From NCBI GenBank assembly GCA_022750155.1, contig JAKIWG010000012.1, positions 1-64,000 of the forward strand: a DNA stretch of 64,000 nucleotides. The letters are read 5' to 3'. Positions within the stretch are counted from its first letter, which is position 1; the number at the start of each line of letters is the position of its first letter. Positions 42,952 through 50,733 of the stretch are shown here, in pieces. Below the pieces are notes generated by a model. That model was not told the DNA's origin. It did not search any database and saw only the letters and a program-made list of their open reading frames with translations. Made by a program: the position numbers and the translations under genes. The DNA is from Thermoplasmata archaeon. Lineage in GTDB: Archaea; Thermoplasmatota; Thermoplasmata; Lutacidiplasmatales; UBA184.

Positions 42952-45900
42952 ATGGTTGGAGGTACGTTCGCACACCGACGATACCGGGCTCACCACGCGG
43001 CCGCCGTCTTGGCGGTGGCGACCATCGCACTCATCGGCCTACCACCGGCCGAGCTCGGAGGGGGCGGCGGATGGACCGGACCCAATCGACTGGTCCCCCT
43101 CAGCCTGGCACCGGGCCAGTGGTCCGCTGGGGGGCACTCCCTGCGGACCTCCCCCTTTGTTGGCTCGCATCCCGCGGGTTGGATTCACGCATTGGTGGCC
43201 AATCCCTCCAACGACTGGCCAGAGTTTCACCGAAATGCCCGGCTCACAGGAGATTCCCCCGGGAGCTCCATTTCATCCTCGAACGCGTCTCGGCTCGGGG
43301 TGGCCTGGGCCACCGACCTGTACGGCCCCGCGCTCGATTCACCGGCGGTGGCGTACGACTCAATTCTAGGCAAGACCCTCGCGTACATTGGGACGGAGAA
43401 CGGCAATGTGCTGGCGGTGGACATCGCGAGCGGCCAGATCATCTGGGGCACCTGGATCGGTTCGCCGATCCGATCGACCCCCGCCGTGGGAGATGGTGCG
43501 GTGTTCGTCGGCACGGATCGCAACCCGGCGCTATTCAAGCTGAACGCGACCACCGGCGCGGTGGACTGTTCCGCGATCGCGCCCCTGCCTATCGAGGGTT
43601 CTCCCGCGCTCCTTCGCGCGTCGAACGGGACGTTGGAGGTCTTCATCGGGACGATCGACACCGGAGTCCGCAGTGGACCTCTGATGGCCATAGACGCGGC
43701 GAACTGCGCGGTCGACTGGAAGTTCTACGGGTTCGCCCAACACGCCGGAAGCTGGGACCCGGTCGCCGCCGCAGTGAATGCGACCGGAGTCCCCCTGGTC
43801 CTCTTCGGCACCTCCGACCCGGACTCGTCGGTGTACGCCCTCAACGCCCTGACCGGGGCCGAGGTTTGGCGGTTCCAGACCTACAACCCGTCACCGGGAG
43901 TCTACGACGTCGGAGCCGGGGTGACGATCTCTCCGCCCGGAGCGCGGGGATTCGCTCACGGCGTCGCCTACGTCCCGAGCAAGTACGGGATCATGTACGC
44001 GCTCGACCTGTCGAGCGGGTCGATGCTCTGGAGCACCAATTTCAACACACTGGCGGGGGTTACCGGGGGGGGTCGTTCCACCGCCGCGCTGGATGGAGCG
44101 AACCTCGTGTTCGGCTTCAGTCGCGGTATGTTCGACCTGAATGCCAGCACGGGCGCAGTCCTGTGGCAGTACAACGATTCAGCCCACGCGGAGGCGATCT
44201 CCTCGCCCGCGATCGGCGGAGCCCCAGCGCACGAAGTCGCCGCCGTGGCCGATCTCTCCGGAGGGTTCGAGGTCGTGTCGCTGGCCAACGGCTCGGAACT
44301 CTATCGCTACCACACCGGAGGCTACGTCACGGCATCCCCCGCCATCGTCGGAGGCGAAATCCTGATCGCTTCGACCGACGGCTTCCTGTACAGCTTCGCG
44401 GTCGGAGGGGGGAACGACCCGGCCCTGCCGACGACCACCGTCACTTCGCCCGGTGACGGCGCCGCGATCGGCAACCCCAACGGCAGTTTGCTCGCCACGG
44501 GGGCCGCGACGGACCGATATGGTGTATCCGGCGTCGTGGTCGCCGTCGAAAGCAGCGGCACGGGCGGACCCTGGTGGGATTCGGCGACCGGTAGCTGGGT
44601 CCCCGGACCGATCGGCAATCCGGCGACGCTGGCCCGGTCGCCCAATGGGACGTCCGCGAACTGGACGTTCTCGTTCCCGGTCCCGCGGGCGGGAGGCACC
44701 TTTCAGTTGACCGCCTACTCGGTCGCGTCGGCCGGACAGTCCGACATCCAGGGGGCCTTCTCGGGATTTTCCGTATCGTACAGCACGAAGGGCCCCCACC
44801 TCCGTGCGACCTCGACCTACGTGGCCCCGGGGGGCCTCGTGACACTGAACGGAGGAGGATTCGGCAAGTTCGAGAAAGTCACCGTCAGCCTACTGGGGAC
44901 GCCCTTGGCCAGCGTGACGACGACCTCGACCGGGTACATTCCTAACCTGCGGGTGCTGATCCCATCCAGCGCCGCGTTCGGTCAGACCTCGCTGGTCGCC
45001 CTGGGACTCACTTCGGGGAGGTCGGCCACCGCGGCGATCACCGTGGCGAACAATTGGGACCAGTTCGGTTTCAACGCCTCCCATCGGAGTTTCGAGCCGA
45101 ACGACCCGGCCCTCGACAACCTGATCTCGCCCGGGGCAAGGATCTGGGTCGATCTGGCTTGGCATTTCGACGCCGGGGTGGCGATCAACGCATCTCCCGT
45201 CGTCGCAAACGGGGTGGCGTATGTCGGCGAGACGGGAGGAACCCTATATGCCGTGGCGATCCACAACGGCGGCCTCCTATGGACCTGGTCGGTTCCCGGG
45301 GGGGCCCCTATCAACAGCTCGGCGGCCGTCGACCCCGGCCGGGCTCTGGTGTTCGTGGCCGCCCAGAACGGCGTGGTCTATGCCCTCTCCACGCTGACCG
45401 GCCGGCCGATCTGGAACGTCTCGGAAGGGGGGGCCCTTCGGGCCCCGGTCTTCCTGAACGGTGAACTCTATGTCACCTCATCCAGCGGCGCCGTTCGGGC
45501 GATCGTGGAAGCCAACGGTTCAACCAGCTGGAAGGTTTCCCTTGGAAGCCAAATTGGGTCGTCCGCGGCGATCGACGCATATCGGAACCGGCTCCTGGTG
45601 GGCGAAGCCAACGGCAATCTGGTCGCGTTGAACGCCACCTCGGGGGCTACCCTGTGGACCTATCACGGCGGCGGGGCGATCGTCGGCACACCGATGGTGT
45701 TCATGTCGACCGTCTACGTCGGGTCGACCGACCGCAACATCACGGCCCTCAAGGCCGGGACGGGGGCACGCCTGTGGACGTACCGAGCCGGCGGGGCGGT
45801 GAGCTCCTCCGGCGCGCTCTCTGACAGCGGAACTCCCGGAGGCTCTTCGCTCGAGCTGCTCGTGGGGTCCGCCGATGGCTATCTGTACGTGCTCGACGCG

Positions 45901-46158
45901 GTCAACGGTTCGCTGTTCTACAAGGTCCCGGCAGGTTCTCCCGTCGTGGGGGTATCCGCGTCGAAGGGCGTTTTCCTGCTGGAGACGGCCTCGGGATGGA
46001 TCGACGGAGGCCGAACCTACTCCAACCTGACCGTCTGGAAGTACCACACATCAGCCAAGCTGGGCAACGCCCCCGTGATCGTCGACGGTACGATCTTTGT
46101 CGGGGGGCGGGACGGCTACCTCTACGCGTTCACGAGCTACGGCCAAGCCCCCGTCTGA
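42952..46158 (+). CDS. Secreted PQQ-like beta-propeller protein
   Basis: A 1068-residue exported protein. The start at 42952 places the hydrophobic segment AAVLAVATIALIGLPP at about residues 16-31 and lies 26 bp after a TATA-like ATGATAT. A reading frame extends 121 codons upstream but has low-complexity content. Two propellers of PQQ-type repeats are present, each blade ending in a YALDxxTGxxxWxxxxG pattern. An Ig-like/IPT domain (YVAPGGLVTLNGGGFGKFEKV) lies between them. There is no C-terminal membrane helix. Propellers of this type often bind ligands or assemble complexes; PQQ binding itself is not implied. It follows the GT2 gene after 355 bp. Confidence 0.78.
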   Translation: MVGGTFAHRRYRAHHAAAVLAVATIALIGLPPAELGGGGGWTGPNRLVPLSLAPGQWSAGGHSLRTSPFVGSHPAGWIHALVANPSNDWPEFHRNARLTGDSPGSSISSSNASRLGVAWATDLYGPALDSPAVAYDSILGKTLAYIGTENGNVLAVDIASGQIIWGTWIGSPIRSTPAVGDGAVFVGTDRNPALFKLNATTGAVDCSAIAPLPIEGSPALLRASNGTLEVFIGTIDTGVRSGPLMAIDAANCAVDWKFYGFAQHAGSWDPVAAAVNATGVPLVLFGTSDPDSSVYALNALTGAEVWRFQTYNPSPGVYDVGAGVTISPPGARGFAHGVAYVPSKYGIMYALDLSSGSMLWSTNFNTLAGVTGGGRSTAALDGANLVFGFSRGMFDLNASTGAVLWQYNDSAHAEAISSPAIGGAPAHEVAAVADLSGGFEVVSLANGSELYRYHTGGYVTASPAIVGGEILIASTDGFLYSFAVGGGNDPALPTTTVTSPGDGAAIGNPNGSLLATGAATDRYGVSGVVVAVESSGTGGPWWDSATGSWVPGPIGNPATLARSPNGTSANWTFSFPVPRAGGTFQLTAYSVASAGQSDIQGAFSGFSVSYSTKGPHLRATSTYVAPGGLVTLNGGGFGKFEKVTVSLLGTPLASVTTTSTGYIPNLRVLIPSSAAFGQTSLVALGLTSGRSATAAITVANNWDQFGFNASHRSFEPNDPALDNLISPGARIWVDLAWHFDAGVAINASPVVANGVAYVGETGGTLYAVAIHNGGLLWTWSVPGGAPINSSAAVDPGRALVFVAAQNGVVYALSTLTGRPIWNVSEGGALRAPVFLNGELYVTSSSGAVRAIVEANGSTSWKVSLGSQIGSSAAIDAYRNRLLVGEANGNLVALNATSGATLWTYHGGGAIVGTPMVFMSTVYVGSTDRNITALKAGTGARLWTYRAGGAVSSSGALSDSGTPGGSSLELLVGSADGYLYVLDAVNGSLFYKVPAGSPVVGVSASKGVFLLETASGWIDGGRTYSNLTVWKYHTSAKLGNAPVIVDGTIFVGGRDGYLYAFTSYGQAPV

Positions 46159-46660
46159 ACTGCATCACGCCGAGTGCGTTCGACCGCTTTATTCGGTCGA
46201 AGCACACGGCCGCAAACCGCCGACGCGCATCGACTCGACCAGAGGGAGCGATTCGTGGCCGCCTAACGTCCTCCGAGCGCTCGGTCTGCCCCCATGGGTG
46301 CCCTCCGGTCCCACTCGCGGCTCGCTACCCCAATGTCGGTCTCAGTGCCCTCGAGGTCGGCCGACGAGTCATCCCCGGAGCGGGCACGGGGGAACCGGTG
46401 GTCGGGTCCGACCCAATCTTCCAGCTTTCCGCGGGGGTCGCGCGCCGGACCGAGGCGAAGGCGACGCGACCTCGGAAGGTTCCGGGTGGGCATTCCCGAC
46501 CCGTCGCACCTTACGAGCCGTGTACCCTTTGAACCGAATTCCCCTTCGAACCGCGGGTCCCAGAGTGAGCGCGGGCGCCTCCGGGGAAACCGAATATCCT
46601 TCCGGTCCGGAGGTCCGAGGTCGGACGTCCGACCCCGGGGCACTTCGGGACGCCTTCCCG
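46159..46660. other. 502-bp spacer, no gene supported
   Basis: The frame of the next gene is open through this spacer, but its translation (Arg/Pro/Ser-rich) has no features of a real protein. No TATA-like box of good quality is near the chosen start. No RNA gene was recognised. Confidence 0.45.
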
Positions 46661-47326
46661 ATGGGAGATATCTCCATCCCGCGCACCCCGATGGCGGTGC
46701 ACGCGACAGCCAGCGTGGACGGAATGTCCACCGCTCAATTGAGAGCCGAAGTCACGGATGCCCTCGGCAATCTGGGATTCGCCGTCGTCCAGGAGGAGCC
46801 CCCCGAGTTCTCCGCAAAGCATCCGATCGGAACGGCGGCGAAGCCCGCCTTTGGCACGATCGTCGGCGAGGCGGGACTCCGGGCGGATACGACGGCCGTC
46901 AAAGCAATCCGACGGTGGGACTATCTCATGATCGCCGTCGGCGCTTCCGGATTCGCCCTCGTGCTCCTGCTGGCGGCCGCGGGCGTGGTCACCTCCCGAG
47001 GTTTTCCATTTCCGGCCCTCGTCTTCTTCATGGTAGCCGTCTTTGGGACCGCTCACCGGCAGAGCACGTTGGCGATCTTCGAGAGCCAGATCGTGTCCGT
47101 CCAATATTGGGGAGAACGAGCCCCCGACCAAGGCCCGGACCCCGTGACGGCGGGAACGAGTCTCCATTTTCAGATCCGAATCAATGCCGGTAGCATGTCG
47201 ACCGTCAATTGCGGGGGAAAGGGCAGGAGTGTGCGACAACTCCGACGCGTGAACTCCCCCGAAGCCGGATTGGCCGGAGTACCCGAGTCGATCCTGCAAT
47301 CGATTGGAGCCAGCCTAGGCCGATAG
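46661..47326 (+). CDS. Membrane protein of unknown function
   Basis: A 221-residue protein with a soluble N-terminal half (STAQLRAEVTDALGNLGFAVVQEEPPEF, a possible small alpha/beta domain). Two adjacent helices follow (YLMIAVGASGFALVLLLAAAG and ALVFFMVAVFGTA), then a C-terminal soluble part with a single cysteine. No family was recognised. The ATG at 46661 is tentative; 46691 (MAVHATAS) is also possible. Confidence 0.5.
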   Translation: MGDISIPRTPMAVHATASVDGMSTAQLRAEVTDALGNLGFAVVQEEPPEFSAKHPIGTAAKPAFGTIVGEAGLRADTTAVKAIRRWDYLMIAVGASGFALVLLLAAAGVVTSRGFPFPALVFFMVAVFGTAHRQSTLAIFESQIVSVQYWGERAPDQGPDPVTAGTSLHFQIRINAGSMSTVNCGGKGRSVRQLRRVNSPEAGLAGVPESILQSIGASLGR

Positions 47327-47479
47327 TGCCGGCGACCTCCTTCGTCGGCTGGGGAGGGCGGCAGTGGGAGGTGGGGTGCCACGACGGACCAACGGGGAGG
47401 TCATCAGGTCTCAACCGTGGGTGTCGGCGGCGTCGCCTCCCGATGAACTAAACCATGGGAACATCTCGCCCTGACGGAG

Positions 47480-49234
47480 ATGGTCCGCGATCGATGGCTT
47501 AGAGCGGTCGCGGGCCACGCCAGGTTCGATTCCGGGCGGGCCGGGTCGAGCGTAGTGGAACGACGGCCCACAACGGCCGCCTTGGTCCGCAGACCACCCC
47601 TCCCCGGCGGTTCCCGTCTTGGACCCAACCTCGCGGGGAGCGCTCGGGCCTCCCGTGTGGGCCTGCTGGCGAGCGTGACGTTGTCGATGCTTCTGGTGGG
47701 AATCCCGGCGTGGACAGGAGCGGCGCCAGGCGTGTCCTCTCCGATGCGTTCGGCGGGCTCTGAGCTAACCGCCTTCTCCACTCCAGCCTCATCGCCGGCG
47801 ACCGGTCCGCTGGTGGCGCAAACCCCCGGCACGTTCTGGTCGCTCGACCTCCAAACGAACACTTCCTCGGGCGTCTGGAGCGACCCGGCCATCCGGGGAT
47901 TCCTCAACGAAACCCCATTCTCGTGGTTCCGTTATGGCGAGTGGACTGAGGAGTGCAACATCACCGCGAATGTGATGTACGGGTCGAATGGGTCGTCCGT
48001 CGGGCCCTGCTCGTACAACCTGCCCGCGTTCAAGTCGTGGTGCCTCAGTGTCACCACCCGGTGCCACGTCGTCCTCCCGCTTCCCGCGGAGAATGACAAC
48101 CCGGTCGAGGATGCGTACATCGCCAGCTGGATCGTCCACACGGTGGGGATCCGACCGCAATTCTGGTCCATCGGGAACGAACCGATGCTCTGGAAGCACT
48201 ACGGGATACCGTGGGCCAACTGGTCGAGCCATGACCGGAGCCGACCGACCCCCCGAGAGTACGCCCAGCAGCTTCGGACCACGATCCACGACGTGCTCGC
48301 GGTCGACCCCGGGGCCCGCTTCATGGGGCTGGAAGCGGCCTGCGCGTGCGATAGACCCTGGCTGACCGAGGTGGCGCGGGTCGACGGGGGCCGGATCGCG
48401 GCCATCGGATACCATTCCTATCCGTTCGGCGCCGCCGTCAACGAGTCGCTGCCGCAGTTCTTCAGCCCCCTCCAGTCGCATCTGAACATTTCATCCACCT
48501 ACTCCGACGTCCGAAACACCGTGAACGGCGCGTGCACGGGTTGCTCCAGATTGCCGATATTCCTTCATGAGTACAACGCAGGGCCGGGGAATCGTCCTTC
48601 GGGATGGGGCGGGTCCTACGCGAACGCGCTGTTCCTCGCGGCCTCCGTTACCCAGGCGCTGCTCGCGAACGTGACCCAGCTCACGATATTCAACCTCCAG
48701 AGCAACTCCTCCCAGTTCGGGTATTCGATGATCAATGCCACGGACTCGGTCGGGCCGACCGGACTGGTCTTTTCGAAGGTCCTCAGCCAGTTGGTCCGCG
48801 GGGATGTCTATGACCCTCGGCTGAACTCCTCGGTACCGGGGGTCTTCTCGGTGCTCACCCAGCACGCCGGGCGGACCACGATGCTGGTCGTCAACACCAA
48901 TCTGACCTCCCCCTTCGTGCTTCAGACGGGCGCCCTGCTCCGACCTGGGAGCAATGCAACCGCCATATCGTGGAATTCCACCCTCCCCGCACCGGTTACG
49001 GGCTCCTCCGCAATCCTCGGGAACTACACCGTCCCCCCGGAGGGGTTACTTCTGCTCAACGTGTCGTCACACGCCGTTCGGGGGCCCGTCGTGCATCCGC
49101 GCCCGGACGCAGATGCTCGGGCCCTGGCGGTTCCCGGATCATGCCACCCGCAGAACGGGCCGAGCGCTGCGTACTGGTCCGTGGATTCGCGCGATCACAT
49201 ACCCCGCGGTCGAGCGGTGGGCCGGCGCCCTTAG
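47480..49234 (+). CDS. Secreted glycoside hydrolase, paralogue of the protein at 37301
   Basis: A 584-residue protein with a hydrophobic segment at about 60-76. Residues 115-540 resemble the hydrolase domain of the 37301 protein. The acid/base site is E234 in FWSIGNEPMLW, HSYP lies at 312-315, and the nucleophile candidate is E364 in IFLHEYNAG. A shared local block xPWANW follows the acid/base loop. Unlike its paralogue it has no GLP repeats and no C-terminal anchor. The last 40 residues are Arg/Pro-rich and may be a frameshifted or degraded tail. The first 55 residues may also be non-coding if a later start is used. A TATA-like AACTAAAC is near 47442. Confidence 0.72.
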   Translation: MVRDRWLRAVAGHARFDSGRAGSSVVERRPTTAALVRRPPLPGGSRLGPNLAGSARASRVGLLASVTLSMLLVGIPAWTGAAPGVSSPMRSAGSELTAFSTPASSPATGPLVAQTPGTFWSLDLQTNTSSGVWSDPAIRGFLNETPFSWFRYGEWTEECNITANVMYGSNGSSVGPCSYNLPAFKSWCLSVTTRCHVVLPLPAENDNPVEDAYIASWIVHTVGIRPQFWSIGNEPMLWKHYGIPWANWSSHDRSRPTPREYAQQLRTTIHDVLAVDPGARFMGLEAACACDRPWLTEVARVDGGRIAAIGYHSYPFGAAVNESLPQFFSPLQSHLNISSTYSDVRNTVNGACTGCSRLPIFLHEYNAGPGNRPSGWGGSYANALFLAASVTQALLANVTQLTIFNLQSNSSQFGYSMINATDSVGPTGLVFSKVLSQLVRGDVYDPRLNSSVPGVFSVLTQHAGRTTMLVVNTNLTSPFVLQTGALLRPGSNATAISWNSTLPAPVTGSSAILGNYTVPPEGLLLLNVSSHAVRGPVVHPRPDADARALAVPGSCHPQNGPSAAYWSVDSRDHIPRGRAVGRRP

Positions 49235-49743
49235 GGTACCTCAGAAACAGGGCGCCACCCCCCCCTTGCCCGGATCGCTACTCGTGCGTGATGGCCAGAC
49301 GGACCGCGAAGGGAATCCCCGCTCGACGCACCTCTGAGCTCGAGGCGGGGGCCGTCGCGCGTGGCCGATCCGAGGGATCTTGGCATCGTCAGCCCCGACG
49401 TGCTGGATCGGTAGGCGAATCGGAATGGGGCGACTCCGCCGAACAGCACCAGGGAACGATCCGCTGGGTCGAACCTCCGCCCGAACTCACCGGAGCTCGG
49501 CGAGGACGAGTCAGGCCGCGGCGTGCTGTTGCTCCACCCGCGGATCGTGTACCCGAACGTGAGTTCGAATTTACTGTACGGATTCTCCCCGACGAGGATG
49601 CTCGCGTTCAGGTGCGGGTCCCACGCCACCCACGAGATCATCAGCAACGGGCCTACCCCCACGAGGAGAGCCCGCATTTTCCCGAGCGGCTCCCCCACGA
49701 AGCCTTGCCCGAAGTGAGACCTCTCGATAGAAAATGAAGACAT
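49231..49743 (-). CDS. Possible small membrane protein, weak call
   Basis: A 170-residue frame on the minus strand. The first half (MRALLVGVGPLLMISWVAWD then SKFELTFGYTIRGWSNS) looks like a real exported or membrane protein with a beta-strand segment. The second half is Arg/Ser/Gly-rich with little sign of coding character. It overlaps the end of the hydrolase gene by a few bases. The start is uncertain (49743 or 49677). It may be a short real gene read through into noise, or no gene. Confidence 0.35.
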   Translation of the reverse strand: MSSFSIERSHFGQGFVGEPLGKMRALLVGVGPLLMISWVAWDPHLNASILVGENPYSKFELTFGYTIRGWSNSTPRPDSSSPSSGEFGRRFDPADRSLVLFGGVAPFRFAYRSSTSGLTMPRSLGSATRDGPRLELRGASSGDSLRGPSGHHARVAIRARGGWRPVSEVP

Positions 49744-50063
49744 ACGGTTTCTCCGCTCCCTCGGCCTTGGATGATTTCGGGTCTCCGGCGAGAAAGTGCT
49801 TCCCGACTGGGGCCGAGGGCATCCCACGTTCGAGCCGTGGGCGCGACGCCCCGCCCAACACCTCCCTCCTGTAGGGGTGGCTCCGCGCCGACCGCCCGTC
49901 TTCCCGGTCAAGGCGATACCGCGGCCCGGTCCATCTCAGGGATAGGTCGATGAATTCGCCTCCCGAACGCTACGAGCGACCCCTCGGGGGCGTGATTCAG
50001 CCGTCGGATCCGCCAGCCAATGGACGAGCCGACGAGGGTCTCGGCGGGGGTCGCGTTCCGACC

Positions 50064-50426
50064 CTACAGACCGTGACACTGGAAGTGGGAGGCGAGTCGA
50101 CGGAGGATCGTCGGGGATTCGTACGAGGGACCAAACTGCTCCAGCGCGGTGTGAGGGGAGTTCACGGACCAGTATAGGGCGTCCTCGCAGTGAACCCCGA
50201 TGGAGATCGCAGAAACCCCTTCGAATCGGGCCCGCCCGGCTTCGACGAGACGGTCCGCCGCTCTCCGGGTCACCTCGAGACCGTTCCCCCGGTCTTCAAA
50301 CCCGACCGACGCGACGACCTCCTCGTAGAGGCGATGGACGCACCAGGGCGAGTCGACGCTCTCGTCGAGGGCCTGCTGTATCCGATCGGCCAGGCGATGT
50401 TGGCCTTCGGACATGGGGGTGGCCAT
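50064..50426 (-). CDS. Small soluble protein of unknown function
   Basis: A 120-residue protein, alpha-helical at the N-terminus (QHRLADRIQQALDESVDSPWCVHRLYEEVVASVG). It continues with a helix-rich acidic and basic mix (EVTRRAADRLVEAGRARFEGVSAIS), resembling a winged-helix-type arrangement. No catalytic motif was seen; there are three scattered Cys and five His but no paired metal motif. The start is well supported by a TATA box 25 bp upstream. It is monocistronic. Confidence 0.65.
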   Translation of the reverse strand: MATPMSEGQHRLADRIQQALDESVDSPWCVHRLYEEVVASVGFEDRGNGLEVTRRAADRLVEAGRARFEGVSAISIGVHCEDALYWSVNSPHTALEQFGPSYESPTILRRLASHFQCHGL

Positions 50427-50450
50427 GCCCCATTCTTGCCGGGGCGGGTG

Positions 50451-50457
50451 GATAAAT
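50451..50457 (-). promoter_or_regulatory. TATA box of the gene ending at 50064
   Basis: ATTTATC on the minus strand, 25 bp before the ATG. Good archaeal spacing for a leaderless transcript and the main reason for accepting this small gene. Confidence 0.55.
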
Positions 50458-50733
50458 CTGTCGATGTTCGAATGGCCAGCCCTGTGGGGTGAAACGTCCA
50501 GATAGGCGGTCCACACGGGGGGGTCCCGTCGGGCGACCGGTTCTCCGGGGGAAGGTCTGGGGGGTCGGTGGGCCTTTAACTGAGAAGCCCATGGACCTTC
50601 GGATTCCATCAGGGGATGAACTAACGAAGGCGCCTACCTCCGACCTGCGAACCCCGCGGATGGCGGAGTGGTCGGTTTCCGCGGTTCGCCCGGCGGGGGG
50701 CCCCCCGACGGCCCTTCGCCTGGAGGTGGGCCG

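Noticed and set aside
46097-46660. Extension of the membrane protein gene at 46661 into the upstream propeller gene
   Set aside because: The translation has no structure-like pattern and would overlap a coding region in another frame.
49950-50177. A 75-codon plus-strand frame
   Set aside because: Lies partly antisense to the well-supported gene at 50064-50426 and has no sign of coding.
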